Shown here in pieces: positions 55,350 through 64,000 of a stretch of DNA of 64,000 bases. The stretch comes from Chitinophaga caseinilytica (GTDB taxonomy: Bacteria; Bacteroidota; Bacteroidia; Chitinophagales; Chitinophagaceae). The number at the start of each line of letters is the position of its first letter. Position 1 is the stretch's first letter. The stretch covers positions 3,207,001 through 3,271,000 of the forward strand of contig NZ_CP150096.1 of NCBI RefSeq assembly GCF_038396765.1, written 5' to 3'. The position numbers and the translations under genes were made by a program. The notes under the pieces were generated by a model. The model saw only the letters and a list, made by a program, of their open reading frames with translations. It did no database searches and was not told where the DNA came from.

Positions 55350-55591
55350 TGTTTGTATTTGGCGGGGAGGCAATGGCCGCAGGGGCGGTACCCCTGCGCC
55401 AGGGCTTCTTCTTCACTGGCGAAAAACACCCGGTTCCGGTCCAGCATCCGTTTGCCGCTGGCGCAGTGCAAGGTGCCGTAAATCCGGCCTTTGCGGTATC
55501 CGCCGAAGGCGATCTTCCCGTTCCGGAACAATTCCCGGAACCGGGCGCTTCTTTCAGCGGCGGTGCTTCCCATGTGCAGGTGCTCGATCAT
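55325..55591 (-). CDS. Stand-alone Ada metal-binding domain protein
   Basis: This protein of 88 residues resembles the N-terminal zinc domain of Ada: NGKIAFGGYRKGRIYGTLHC, then NRVFFASEEEALAQGYRPCGHC. Ada has four cysteine ligands; here only C43, C71 and C74 are seen, and the place of the second is lysine, so zinc binding and methyl transfer may differ. The start at 55591 is chosen because an upstream frame would run through the terminator at 55657. It overlaps alkB by 25 bases. It could be the sensor half of a split Ada with the AraC-OGT protein. Confidence 0.8.
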   Translation of the reverse strand: MIEHLHMGSTAAERSARFRELFRNGKIAFGGYRKGRIYGTLHCASGKRMLDRNRVFFASEEEALAQGYRPCGHCLPAKYKQWKASNNI

Positions 55592-55656
55592 GGGGCAATT
55601 TACGTTTTCCGCGGCAGCCGTCCAGCCCGATTCTTGCGGTTTGCCGTAAAAGAAAA

Positions 55657-55676
55657 GGACCGCCATGCGGCGGTCC
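55657..55676 (-). terminator. Intrinsic terminator of the TonB receptor gene
   Basis: GGACCGCC (55657-55664) and GGCGGTCC (55669-55676) form a perfect stem around ATGC. Read on the minus strand it is followed by TTTTCTTTT, 32 bases beyond the receptor stop. Confidence 0.8.
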
Positions 55677-55707
55677 CTCCGGGTTATTGCTGTTCTGTTC
55701 GGAATGA

Positions 55708-58700
55708 CTAAAAGCTGTAGCGGGCGCCGAACTGCACCTGCCAGGGCGTGCCGCCGGGGCTTACCACGCCGGTGTTGGCGCCTACGCGGTATACCATTTC
55801 GTTCTTCGCTTTGTCGAAGCCGGTTGTGGTATAGATGTTCTGTTTGCCGAGGGATTTGTTGGTGCCCCAATCCTTGTTCAGCATGTTGGCGATATTGAAG
55901 CCGTCTACCGACAATTCGATGCCATGCCTTTTCGCGAAGCTGAATTTCTTGGCGATACGGAGGTCCCAGATGCCGAAGAAGCCGTTTTCGCCGCCATTGC
56001 GCTCTGCAACCTTACCCATGCTTTCACGGATGTAGGATTTCAGGCTGTTGCTGGCGTTGGCGTTGTTCAGGATGCCGTTGATACCGTCTTTGTATACCTG
56101 CGAAACGTTCGGGTCGTTTACGTTGAAGATGTAAGCCAGGTCGTTGGACGTTACGAAGTCGCCGTTCACGTTGCCGTTCACCGCCAGCGAGTAGCGGGTA
56201 CCGCCAAGGCCGGAGTAGCGAACGCCTACGCTGAAGCCTTTCCAGGAAGGCAGGGTGCCATAGAACACTACTTTGTGGCGGAACTGGTTGTCGGAATACG
56301 TCATGTGGCTCAGGTCGCGCGGGTTGTCTTTCACCATGAGGCCGAGCGTTGCGGTATTGGCCACGTCGCCGTTGTAGGAGGTATTGTCTTTGGAATCGTT
56401 CCAGGTGTAGCTGCCGGTAATTTCACCGTCTTTCCAGTAACGCCAGGTGGCGTCGAGCACCACGGCGAACTGGTTCACCTTTCCGCCGCTGTTCAATTCC
56501 AGTACACGGCCCACGTTGGTGGTCTTGCGGCCCTTTTGCCAGTCCATGATCCCTTTGTCGGTAATGGTGGACGCGGGCACGTAAACACCGCGGCCGCCTT
56601 CGTTGGCGAGGGTGAAATAGGGATTGTCTACCATGTTGCGGTCCACGTACATATAGTTGTGGCGGGCGATAGTGGTGAAGAAGGTAATGCCGGCTTTGAG
56701 GCGGTCGGTGAAGAAGTGGTTATAGGAAATGTTCGCTTTGTACACCACGGGGATGCGGGCGTCTTTCCCGTTCATGTTGATAGTGCCGGTCCGGGGCAGG
56801 TTTTTCTCTGCGATGTAAGCTTCGCCCGGCGCGGTGTTCGGGTTCTTGCGGTAACCGATGAAGTCGGGAACGGGCAGCAGCGCCGGATCGTTTACGTCGA
56901 TGGAAATCACTTTCGTGCCGTCGAACAGCTGGTTGTTGATCATCGCGTAGTTGTTGATGTCTGACCCGAAGATACCGGCGCCGAAACGCAGGTAATCGGT
57001 ATGCTTGTCGGCGATGTCCCAGTTGAACTGGATACGCGGCTGGAGGATGAAGGAGTTCAGCCCGTTCTGCGTGTTCAGGCCCAGTTCGGTGGAAACGGTC
57101 TGGTTGAAGTTGGGCTTGTTCATGTAGGTGGTGTAATCCGCACGGAGACCGGCGATCATTTCCAGGCCTTTCGCCAGCTTAGTCTGCATTTGCGCGTACA
57201 GGCCGGCGTTGAGGACGTTCTGGTCCAGCGCAGGGTTGCCGCCGATGGCTACCTCACGGGCATAACGGTAAGGCGTGTTGTTATTGAACGCGTCCATCCC
57301 CCGATAATAAAACCGGCCGTTCATTTCACTGCCGTAAAGGGAGTTGAGATGGCTGTACATGATGTCTGTACCGAAAGTGAAATTCGCCTTGTCGGTGCTG
57401 AAATACACGTTATCCACGAGCTGGACGATGTTGTTGTAGAAATGCTCGGGAGAATAGCGCTGTCCGCCCAGCTGGATGTTCGTGTTCACGGTTTTGCCGT
57501 TCACGGTGGAAGTAATGTTTTCCACGATGGCGCGCGGGATGTTTTCGCGGGGCAGCTGTTTGTTGGGCACGCTTTCCTCGAAAGTATACAGGTGCTGGAG
57601 CTTCAGTTCGTTGGTCACTTTCGGGTTGAGCACCGTACGGAGGGTGGCAAGGAAGCTGTTGTTGTATACGTTGGCGTCGCCGTAAGACTCGAACATGTTG
57701 ATGGTCGTGTTATCGTCGCGCCCCTGGAAGTTGCGGTCGTTGATGTAGTTGTTGCGGATGGTGAGGAGGTTTTTCTCGTTCAGTTGCCAGTCTACACGGG
57801 CGAAGATGGCGTCTGTCCCACGTTTTTTATCGAAGTTGCCGAACTGCGGGGAATTGGCGACGCCGTATTTGGTCCGCGCGATGTTCTGGAACTGGTCGAG
57901 GGTGTTTTGGGTGATGTTGAGGCGGACTTCATCTTCCGGGCTTTTGATTTCGGCGATGAGGAGCGGGCGGGCGTCTGCCTGGTGATCCCAGGTCACGAAG
58001 AAGTGCGCTTTATCCTTTACGATAGGGCCGCCCATGGCGAAGCCGTACTGGTACGTGGAGAATTCGCTGTTACGCTTGGCGCCGCGGATGTCGTAGCGGC
58101 TGGAAGCCCAGTCGGTACGGCCGAACATGAACGCGCTACCAGTGAATTCGTTGGTGCCGGATTTGGTTACGGTGCTGATGGTACCGCCGCCGCTGCGGCC
58201 GTAGGTGACGTCGTACTGGTTCGTTACCACCTTGAACTCGCGGATCGCTTCCATGGAAATGATGTAAGGCGCGCCGGTGCGGCTGTTGGAACCGCCGCCT
58301 GAGGTGGGGTTACGGGCCGAGGTACCGTCGATGGTGAAGTTCACGGAAGAGGCCAGCTGACCGGAGAGGTTGCTGCCGCGGCTGAGGGGCGACAGGTCTA
58401 CCAGCGACGTGAAGTTCCTGCCGTTCACGGGCAGCTTCTGGATGTCGCGGGCGGTAACGGTAGTGGCGGCGCCGAAATTCTCGCGTTTGTTGCGCAGGGC
58501 GTTGCCGACCACTTTCACTTCGCCGATGTTGACGGTGGAGGATTTGAGGACGATGTTCTGGCGGAGCACGTCGCCCTGGTTGAGGAAGTTGCCGCCGGCG
58601 TCGTACGTGGCGTAGCCGACATAAGTCACGATGATGGAGTAGGGGCCGCCGAGGGGCAGCTCACGGAAGTTGTATTCCCCTTTGTTGTTGGTCACCGTTC

Positions 58701-58869
58701 GGGTGGTAAAGCCGGTTGAATTGTTCTTTACCATCACCGAGGCGCCGGGGATGAGTTGTTTGTTTTCGTCCGATACGACCCCGAAAATCGAGGCCTGCGT
58801 GGTTTGGGCGCGGAGCCCGGGCACGGCCAGACAGCTAAGGCAAAGCAAAAGAGAGAGGATGTGTTTCAT
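55708..58869 (-). CDS. Oar-like TonB-dependent receptor with carboxypeptidase-regulatory domain
   Basis: This outer-membrane receptor has 1053 residues: signal peptide (1-21, ending LRAQ), a CarboxypepD-regulatory beta-sandwich (about 26-110, GVVSDENKQLIPGASVMV), a plug (about 125-235, with INFTIDGTSARNP-like loop) and a large barrel ending with FGARYSF. The plug start LNRGRNF-like NGRNFTSLVDLSP resembles Oar proteins of Myxococcus and Bacteroidota, which are linked to adhesion, signalling or protein uptake rather than to SusD-bound glycans. No SusD is next to it. The terminator at 55657 closes the transcript. Confidence 0.92.
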   Translation of the reverse strand: MKHILSLLLCLSCLAVPGLRAQTTQASIFGVVSDENKQLIPGASVMVKNNSTGFTTRTVTNNKGEYNFRELPLGGPYSIIVTYVGYATYDAGGNFLNQGDVLRQNIVLKSSTVNIGEVKVVGNALRNKRENFGAATTVTARDIQKLPVNGRNFTSLVDLSPLSRGSNLSGQLASSVNFTIDGTSARNPTSGGGSNSRTGAPYIISMEAIREFKVVTNQYDVTYGRSGGGTISTVTKSGTNEFTGSAFMFGRTDWASSRYDIRGAKRNSEFSTYQYGFAMGGPIVKDKAHFFVTWDHQADARPLLIAEIKSPEDEVRLNITQNTLDQFQNIARTKYGVANSPQFGNFDKKRGTDAIFARVDWQLNEKNLLTIRNNYINDRNFQGRDDNTTINMFESYGDANVYNNSFLATLRTVLNPKVTNELKLQHLYTFEESVPNKQLPRENIPRAIVENITSTVNGKTVNTNIQLGGQRYSPEHFYNNIVQLVDNVYFSTDKANFTFGTDIMYSHLNSLYGSEMNGRFYYRGMDAFNNNTPYRYAREVAIGGNPALDQNVLNAGLYAQMQTKLAKGLEMIAGLRADYTTYMNKPNFNQTVSTELGLNTQNGLNSFILQPRIQFNWDIADKHTDYLRFGAGIFGSDINNYAMINNQLFDGTKVISIDVNDPALLPVPDFIGYRKNPNTAPGEAYIAEKNLPRTGTINMNGKDARIPVVYKANISYNHFFTDRLKAGITFFTTIARHNYMYVDRNMVDNPYFTLANEGGRGVYVPASTITDKGIMDWQKGRKTTNVGRVLELNSGGKVNQFAVVLDATWRYWKDGEITGSYTWNDSKDNTSYNGDVANTATLGLMVKDNPRDLSHMTYSDNQFRHKVVFYGTLPSWKGFSVGVRYSGLGGTRYSLAVNGNVNGDFVTSNDLAYIFNVNDPNVSQVYKDGINGILNNANASNSLKSYIRESMGKVAERNGGENGFFGIWDLRIAKKFSFAKRHGIELSVDGFNIANMLNKDWGTNKSLGKQNIYTTTGFDKAKNEMVYRVGANTGVVSPGGTPWQVQFGARYSF

Positions 58870-58997
58870 GCAGCAAGCATTTTTATTCGAGGTGTAAAAT
58901 TAAATAAGGTGTATAGTAATCCGATGTATTAACGCAAGGGTAACAGAAAGTTCATATTCAAGGTGATAAGCAACGGTTGGCTGCTTATATTTGGATA

Positions 58998-59222
58998 ATG
59001 AACCCGCAACTTGGCAAACAACTCATCATGATCGGCCTGCTGATCGTTGCCCTTGGAATAATTCTGTATTTCTTCTCCGACAAACTGCGATGGTTCGGCA
59101 GGTTGCCCGGCGATATCCGGATAGAGAAGGAGAATGTGCGGTTTTACTTTCCTGTCACCAGCATGCTCATTGTCAGCCTGGTGATTTCATTGTTACTATA
59201 TGGTTTTAGAAAATTGTTTTGA
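58998..59222 (+). CDS. DUF2905 small membrane protein
   Basis: This protein of 74 residues has two helices (about 7-27 and 52-72) joined by a polar loop with WFGRLPGDIRIEKEN, the signature of DUF2905. The function is unknown. The start at 58998 is the ATG in front of MNPQLGKQLIMIGLLI. It is a single gene between two unrelated ones. Confidence 0.88.
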   Translation: MNPQLGKQLIMIGLLIVALGIILYFFSDKLRWFGRLPGDIRIEKENVRFYFPVTSMLIVSLVISLLLYGFRKLF

Positions 59223-59332
59223 ATGTTAGGCGTATGCTCATGTTCATTTAAACGTGGTCGTACAGTTTTTTCAGTTCATGGAATTAAATCGATTGTAAAG
59301 ATAGGAGAATCCCCCATTCCGCAAAATGGATT

Positions 59333-59364
59333 TTTCATATGTTATAACTTATATTATATATTTG
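59333..59364 (+). promoter_or_regulatory. Promoter of the GumN/TraB gene
   Basis: TATATTTG (59357-59364) fits TAnnTTTG exactly. TTTC at 59333-59336 stands 20 bases upstream as a weak -33 element. The ATG follows at 59384. The surrounding 160 bases are markedly AT-rich. Confidence 0.55.
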
Positions 59365-59383
59365 GAATAATTGTTGTTTGATA

Positions 59384-60283
59384 ATGAAAATGCAGCTACT
59401 CCGTTCCGTCGCCCTCACTATGCTGGCCCTGCTTTGCACCCTGGCCGGCCGTTCCCAGACCACAGACGTTCATTCCCAGTTATGGAAAATCACCGGCAAA
59501 GGCCTCCCGGCGCCGTCGTACCTCCTGGGCACGCACCACGCGGTGGGTGGATCGTTCGTGGATTCGTTCCCCGCCATCAGGCGCGCCTTCGACGCCTCCA
59601 AAGTCCTCATCCGCGAGGCGCTTCCGGTTCCCGCAACGGCCGATTACGCCGCCATCCTCGAATTCCCGGTTAACGATTCCCTCCAACGGTATATGTCCCC
59701 GGCCGATTTTCAAACGTTGACCACTTTCATCCGCTCCAAACTCACCGGCGACGACACGCTCCTCATGGCCCGTGTTCCCCGACTCACCCCGCAAGCCGTC
59801 AATTTCCTCATCACCGAACTGAAAGGGGACGACGCTTCCGGCAACGCAACCCCTACCGAACCGGGAATGGACGATTTCCTGTATGACCGGGCCCGGTCGC
59901 AAGGCAAAAACGTCGTGCCGCTGGAAGATGTCATCGACCAGGCAAAGTCGATCAAAGCCAGCGCAGACCTCCGCCAGCAGGCCGCACAGCTGGCAAGACG
60001 CATATCCGGGAGCACAGGCGCTGCAGACGATGCTTTCCAGGTCAATACCATGACCGTTTACCGCAGCCGCCGCATCCCGCACTATTTCTCCTACCAACAA
60101 ACCCAGCAGTTCGAGCGCGCCTATGGAGCCGACAGGAACCTGCAATGGATGCAAAAACTCCCCGCCCTCATCGAAAAAGGCCCCGCGTTCATCGCCGTGG
60201 GTCACAATCACCTGGTCAGTTCCGAAAGTCTGGTCCTGCTCCTGCGGAAAGCCGGGTATACCGTCACCAACGTCCCCCTCTGA
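59384..60283 (+). CDS. TraB/GumN-family secreted protein
   Basis: This protein of 299 residues has a signal peptide (about 1-25, ending GRSQ). It shows the family marks LWKITGKGLPAPSYLLGTHH near the N terminus (GTHH motif) and FIAVGHNHLVSSESLVLLL near the C terminus (GxxH motif), with LEDVIDQ between. These residues form the putative metal site of the Tiki/TraB/GumN fold; the activity in bacteria is unknown. The ATG at 59384 is used, 20 bases after the -7 element. A relative lies at 6510. Confidence 0.88.
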   Translation: MKMQLLRSVALTMLALLCTLAGRSQTTDVHSQLWKITGKGLPAPSYLLGTHHAVGGSFVDSFPAIRRAFDASKVLIREALPVPATADYAAILEFPVNDSLQRYMSPADFQTLTTFIRSKLTGDDTLLMARVPRLTPQAVNFLITELKGDDASGNATPTEPGMDDFLYDRARSQGKNVVPLEDVIDQAKSIKASADLRQQAAQLARRISGSTGAADDAFQVNTMTVYRSRRIPHYFSYQQTQQFERAYGADRNLQWMQKLPALIEKGPAFIAVGHNHLVSSESLVLLLRKAGYTVTNVPL

Positions 60284-60330
60284 TTTTCTTCCCGGAAATT
60301 CCCGATATTGGGAAACTTAACGGTTTTCCC

Positions 60331-61725
60331 ATGTCCCGCATCCTGGTTACCCTTTGCTTCCTTGTAGCCTCGCTCGCCGCCGGCGCGCAATCGTCCATCC
60401 CGGAACGGCTTTCCGAACGCATTCCCGCATTAATGGTGCGGGATCGCATACCCGGGCTTTCCATCGCATACATCGAAAAAGGGCAGGTGGCCTGGGTCAG
60501 GCATTTCGGCGTCGCCAGCAAAGCCACCGGCGAGCCCGTGCGGGCCAACACCCGCTTCGAAGCTGCTTCCCTCACGAAAGTGGTCACCGCTTACATGGCC
60601 ATGCAACTGGCCGGCAGCCGCCAGCTCGATCCCGATAAACCCCTCCGCGATTATCTCGGCAATAATGATGACGTGGGCGACGATCCCCGGTTTGCGGCCG
60701 TTACCGCACGGCGGGTGCTCACCCATACCGCCGGGTTCCCCAACTGGAGGGATTCGGAGAAACTCACTTTCCTTTTTGCGCCCGGCGAACGGTTTGAGTA
60801 TTCGGGCGAAGGGTTTGTATTGCTGTCGAAAGCGATGGAGAAAATTACCGGAAAATCTTACGCAGAATTGGCGGAAGACAGCGTATTTACGCCGCTGGAA
60901 ATGATCCACAGCAGTATGGTCTACGATACGGCTTCGCGGCAACTGTATGCCCCGCGGCACAACTGGCTGGGAGAAACGGCTTACCCTGCCGACTATACGA
61001 ATGTGAACGCCGCCTATAGCCTCCGGACAACGGCAACCGACTACGCGCTTTTCCTGTCTGCATTGCTTTCCGGCAAAAAGTTCGATCCTGTGCTGTTCCG
61101 CGACATGATGCGCCGGCAAAGTTTCCCCGATCCGAAGGAATCGCCGGATGTGGCCTGGGGCCTGGGCATCGGGCTGGACAGCACTTCCACCGGCCGCTAC
61201 GCCTGGCATTGGGGCGATCAGGGCGACAGCAAGGCGTTGTTCGTCGTGGATATCGACAGGCAGGAAGGCATCGTATATTTCACCAACAGCGCCAACGGGC
61301 TTTCTCCGGCTGCAGATATCCTCGCCATCGCGCCCGGCGGTAACCAAAGCGGTATCGTAAAATGGGTGAAATATGACAAGTTCGATCCGGCGGCGGAAAC
61401 GTTGCTGCTGTCTATCCGCAATGAGGGCGCGGCAAAGGCGATGAAAGCATATGTAGCCGGCCGGAAGGAAAAGTTCCCGGAAAACGTGCTCAACATGCTC
61501 GGTTACGCTTTGCTGCGTGAAAAGAAAACCGCAGACGCGATCGCCGTCTTCACGCAGAATACGACCGATCATCCGGAATCGGCCAACGTGTGGGACAGTC
61601 TTGGCGAAGCTTACATGGAGAACGGGGACAAGCCGTCTTCGATCATCAATTACGAAAAATCCCTCCGCATCAATCCTAATAACGGCAACGCCGCGCAGCA
61701 GCTCAAAAAGCTCCGCGGAAAATAA
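60331..61725 (+). CDS. Class C beta-lactamase-like serine hydrolase with TPR tail
   Basis: This secreted protein of 464 residues has a signal peptide (1-20, ending AGAQ) and a serine beta-lactamase/transpeptidase fold (about 25-345) with SLTK (S80-K83), the tyrosine motif YSGEG (Y157) and HWG (293-295) in place of KTG. The order is that of AmpC/esterase EstB-type enzymes, most of which hydrolyse peptides or esters rather than antibiotics. Residues 375-464 carry a TPR-like tail (AIAVFTQNTTDHPESANVWDS). It is 47 bases after the GumN gene in the same direction. Confidence 0.9.
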   Translation: MSRILVTLCFLVASLAAGAQSSIPERLSERIPALMVRDRIPGLSIAYIEKGQVAWVRHFGVASKATGEPVRANTRFEAASLTKVVTAYMAMQLAGSRQLDPDKPLRDYLGNNDDVGDDPRFAAVTARRVLTHTAGFPNWRDSEKLTFLFAPGERFEYSGEGFVLLSKAMEKITGKSYAELAEDSVFTPLEMIHSSMVYDTASRQLYAPRHNWLGETAYPADYTNVNAAYSLRTTATDYALFLSALLSGKKFDPVLFRDMMRRQSFPDPKESPDVAWGLGIGLDSTSTGRYAWHWGDQGDSKALFVVDIDRQEGIVYFTNSANGLSPAADILAIAPGGNQSGIVKWVKYDKFDPAAETLLLSIRNEGAAKAMKAYVAGRKEKFPENVLNMLGYALLREKKTADAIAVFTQNTTDHPESANVWDSLGEAYMENGDKPSSIINYEKSLRINPNNGNAAQQLKKLRGK

Positions 61726-61952
61726 TCCTGTCCAACGCTACTTTACTCCATAATCCGCTTCCAGCAAGGCGGCCAGGCCGTCGTATCCCGATTTTTCAGT
61801 TATCTGAACAAAACGTTAAATAGCGCGTTGAATGATAGTTGTCATGTTTCCCGCTTCCGCAAACCGGTAACTTTGAAATACTTTCAAACGAAGCCCCGTT
61901 TATCCCGTTAAGCCTATCAACCCGTATTGTATCATTCAAAAAATATTGCATT

Positions 61953-62711
61953 ATGAAAAGATTGGAAAACAAGGTTGCCCTGATCACGGGCGGCGCAGGC
62001 AGTATCGGACAGACGACCGCAAAATTGTTCCTCGACGAAGGCGCCAAAGTGGTGCTGGTAGACCTGGATGAAGGAGCGCTGAAAAAGATCACCGGAGAAT
62101 TGGGCCCCAACGCGGCTTATGTGTCGGCAGACGTGACGAAGTCTGAAGACGTAAAAAAATACGCGGAAGAAGCGGTGAAGAAATTCGGGAAGATCGACGT
62201 GTTCTTCAACAACGCCGGTATCGAAGGGGCCGTGGCGCCCATCACCGAGTTCCCGGAAGACGTGTTCGATAAAGTGATGGCCGTGAACGTGAAAGGCGTG
62301 TTCCTGGGATGCAAATACGTGCTCCCGCAGATGAACGACGGCGCCAGCATGATCATCACCTCCTCCGTGGCCGGCCTGGGCGGTTCGCCCGAATTCGTGG
62401 CCTATGTTACCTCCAAACACGCGACCCTCGGCATCATGAAAACCGCTGCGCTGGAAGCGGCGGCCCGAAAGATCCGCGTGAACTCCATCCACCCCTCGCC
62501 GGTCAACAACCGGATGATGCGCTCCATCGAAGAAAGCTACGCGCCCGGTAATGCGGCGGAAATGCAGAAAGGCTTCGCCGCGGGGATTCCCCTCGGCCGG
62601 TATGCAGAGCCCATCGAAATCGCGAAACTGGTGCTGTTCCTCGGGTCAGACGACAGCCAGTTCATCACCGGCGCACAATATGTGATAGACGGTGGTTCCA
62701 ACGCCAAATAG
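61953..62711 (+). CDS. Short-chain dehydrogenase/reductase (SDR)
   Basis: This classical SDR of 252 residues has TGGAGSIG (13-20) as cofactor loop, LVDLDEG with an Asp that favours NAD, NNAGIEG near 87, Ser in ITSSVAGLG and the catalytic YVTSK. The C-terminal IDGG is typical. The substrate is unknown. The start is the ATG at 61953. The 227 bases before it hold no other gene. A terminator at 62732 ends the transcript. It is only distantly similar to the SDR at 44374. Confidence 0.92.
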   Translation: MKRLENKVALITGGAGSIGQTTAKLFLDEGAKVVLVDLDEGALKKITGELGPNAAYVSADVTKSEDVKKYAEEAVKKFGKIDVFFNNAGIEGAVAPITEFPEDVFDKVMAVNVKGVFLGCKYVLPQMNDGASMIITSSVAGLGGSPEFVAYVTSKHATLGIMKTAALEAAARKIRVNSIHPSPVNNRMMRSIEESYAPGNAAEMQKGFAAGIPLGRYAEPIEIAKLVLFLGSDDSQFITGAQYVIDGGSNAK

Positions 62712-62731
62712 CAAATGCTCGCACTTATACG

Positions 62732-62767
62732 AAAGCGGCTCCCGGATGTTCCGGGGCCGCTTTTTTT
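62732..62767 (+). terminator. Intrinsic terminator of the SDR gene
   Basis: AAAGCGGC-t-CCCGG (62732-62745) pairs with CCGGG-GCCGCTTT (62751-62763) with one bulge and an ATGTT loop, followed by a run of seven T (62761-62767). Confidence 0.85.
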
Positions 62768-62793
62768 CTTGATGGCCATATCGATAAATACAA

Positions 62794-62824
62794 TTTGACT
62801 GAATGGTTTAAAAAGGTACATTTG
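62794..62824 (+). promoter_or_regulatory. Full Bacteroidetes promoter of the DinB-like gene
   Basis: TTTG (62794-62797) and TACATTTG (62817-62824) are spaced by 19 bases, an exact fit to TTTG-N19-21-TAnnTTTG. The ATG follows 17 bases later at 62842. Confidence 0.7.
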
Positions 62825-62841
62825 ATGAAAATTGTACGACG

Positions 62842-63312
62842 ATGACACAAGGATCCCCCGAAAAGGAAATATGGTCGGCCTGGGCGAAACTGCTCGACCG
62901 CGATCTGAAGAAACTCCACGAAGAGATCGCTGCTTTCAAAAGCGAAGAAAACGTATGGAAAACGATCGGCTCCATCATTAACCCGGCCGGAACGCTTTGC
63001 CTGCACCTTACCGGTTCGCTGAACCATTTTGTGGGCAATACCATGGGCAATACGGGTTTCGTGCGCGACCGCGAAGGCGAATTCGCCAACAGGAACATCC
63101 CCCGCGAAACTATGCTCCGCGACCTCGACGCCTGCCGGGAAATGGTGGTGAAAACGCTGAATGCCCAGCCCGAAGGGACCCTCACGGCCACATTCCCCCG
63201 CAAATTCATGGAGCAGGACGTTACGTACGCCTGGTTCCTGAGCCACATCCTTACGCACCTGAGCTATCATCTCGGCCAGGTGAATTACCTCCGCCGGGCG
63301 TTGGAAGGGTGA
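62842..63312 (+). CDS. DinB-superfamily protein (DUF1572-like)
   Basis: This protein of 156 residues has the four-helix DinB fold. Candidate metal-binding histidines are in LHLTGSLNHFVG (helix 2) and in SHILTHLSYHLGQVNYLR (last helix), the usual place in DUF1572/DinB proteins. Members of this superfamily are thiol-S-transferase-like or of unknown role, often induced by stress. It has its own well-formed promoter at 62794. Confidence 0.85.
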   Translation: MTQGSPEKEIWSAWAKLLDRDLKKLHEEIAAFKSEENVWKTIGSIINPAGTLCLHLTGSLNHFVGNTMGNTGFVRDREGEFANRNIPRETMLRDLDACREMVVKTLNAQPEGTLTATFPRKFMEQDVTYAWFLSHILTHLSYHLGQVNYLRRALEG

Positions 63313-63366
63313 TGATGGGAAATGTGAAGGACTTGGCGTAATTTCAGGGAACCAATCCCTTCGCCT

Positions 63367-63939
63367 ATGCCGCAATTCACCTTGAAACCCTTCCTGTTTT
63401 TCAGAACGGTCCTTTTTTACCTGGCCGCCACGATCGCGTGGACGGTTGCCGCTATTCGTACCCAGGAATTCGGGGAACCCGGTGAGGGCTTCATCCTGGA
63501 GCTGGGATATTTGCTGATCCTGGGGTTTTCGCTGGTTGTGGGTATGCGCAACTTTCGATCGGGGATGCTGGTGATGATTCCTGCCGGCGTGATCCTGATT
63601 TTCCTCATCGCTACATTTGTTTTGGGCCTGGCCTTGCTGGCGATGCATGCGCCGGTATGGATATATTTTATCATGAACGCTGCATTCGTCTCCGTTGCCA
63701 TGACATGGTTGATCGATTGGTGGGACGAACTTTCCTTCCGGAAATGGACGATCGTGCTGACCGGGGGATGTTTGCTGATCGGGTACTTGTTGATCGGCGT
63801 ATGTAAGTCGGCGCTGGAAGAAGAATTTAATATTAAAGCGAGGATGTCTATGTTCCTCATTTTTCAGACTGTACTGATCATTCCGCTGGCGTTCGGTATG
63901 GCGGTAGAGAAGTTAGGAGCGGAGCAGGAAAATATGTAA
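63367..63939 (+). CDS. Multi-pass membrane protein of unknown function
   Basis: This protein of 190 residues has about six hydrophobic helices (about 8-28, 40-60, 62-85, 88-110, 122-142, 155-175) and no recognisable family motif. It follows the DinB-like gene by 54 bases in the same direction and may be co-transcribed. No function can be given. Confidence 0.65.
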   Translation: MPQFTLKPFLFFRTVLFYLAATIAWTVAAIRTQEFGEPGEGFILELGYLLILGFSLVVGMRNFRSGMLVMIPAGVILIFLIATFVLGLALLAMHAPVWIYFIMNAAFVSVAMTWLIDWWDELSFRKWTIVLTGGCLLIGYLLIGVCKSALEEEFNIKARMSMFLIFQTVLIIPLAFGMAVEKLGAEQENM

Positions 63940-63981
63940 TTCGCATAACTAGCGAACAATGCCAATGTTAAATTCTAACCT

Positions 63982-64000
63982 ATGAAATCTATCACTTTCA
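63982..64000 (+). CDS. Possible gene start at the window edge
   Basis: An ATG at 63982 opens MKSITF, a plausible signal-peptide beginning, but only six codons are visible. It is listed so that the edge is not read as empty. Confidence 0.25.

Noticed and set aside
55592..55870. Upstream extension of the Ada zinc-domain frame
   Set aside because: It runs through a terminator hairpin and the end of the TonB receptor gene.
56001..58302. Long plus-strand frames (346 and 433 codons) opposite the Oar-like receptor
   Set aside because: Valine-rich antisense shadows of the receptor gene with no domain.

Overview
The window looks like chromosomal DNA of a GC-rich member of the Bacteroidota, most likely Chitinophaga or a close relative. 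The signs are SusC/SusD pairs, an ECF sigma/FecR pair directly ahead of an STN-containing SusC, many SPII lipoproteins with short lipoboxes, PKD-like and DUF4843 lipoproteins, YaiO-type barrels, LytS/LytTR and hybrid kinases, almost no Shine-Dalgarno sequences, and several promoters of the Bacteroidetes type (TAnnTTTG). I saw no rRNA, tRNA, CRISPR array or insertion sequence.

Layout. 1-6441 is a carbohydrate cluster: the end of a SusD-like lipoprotein, a GH20 hexosaminidase, a GntP permease, a RidA protein and a KDG-type sugar kinase. This fits uptake and breakdown of an amino-sugar or sugar acid. 6510-7328 is a TraB/Tiki-like protein, followed by a gap holding a degenerate gene end. 7666-18450 is one large import locus: ECF sigma factor, FecR anti-sigma, SusC, SusD, a DUF4843 lipoprotein, a PKD-like lipoprotein and a thioredoxin-fold protein, closed by a strong terminator.

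18540-29248 is the most unusual part. On the minus strand a CHAT protease is translationally coupled to a membrane-anchored STAND-type ATPase with a probable propeller sensor. Divergently, on the plus strand, lie a caspase-like peptidase and a caspase-subtilisin fusion. Both plus-strand genes carry an apparent one-base deletion in a run of five C. The layout resembles prokaryotic conflict or cell-suicide protease systems.

29474-39649 combines a soluble GAF/PAS hybrid kinase, an LTA-synthase-like enzyme, a YaiO-type TPR/beta-barrel protein, a response regulator, a HEAT protein and a processive GT2, probably making or exporting an envelope or matrix polysaccharide. 39739-43151 is a stress-signalling group (PAS kinase, REC-CRP fusion, coiled-coil protein, universal stress protein). 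43304-50486 is mixed: GH43, SDR, CBM6-like protein, membrane kinase, TPR protein, a LytS/LytTR pair with three LytTR-like boxes at exact 20-bp spacing beside it, and an NTF2-like protein.

50500-55591 holds an NTF2-like secreted protein, rpiA, and an alkylation-repair island (AlkA, 2OG-Fe(II) oxygenase, AraC-OGT, AlkB, stand-alone Ada zinc domain). 55708-63939 carries an Oar-like TonB receptor, DUF2905, a GumN/TraB protein, a class C beta-lactamase-like hydrolase, an SDR, a DinB-like protein and a membrane protein. The start of one more gene may lie at the right edge.
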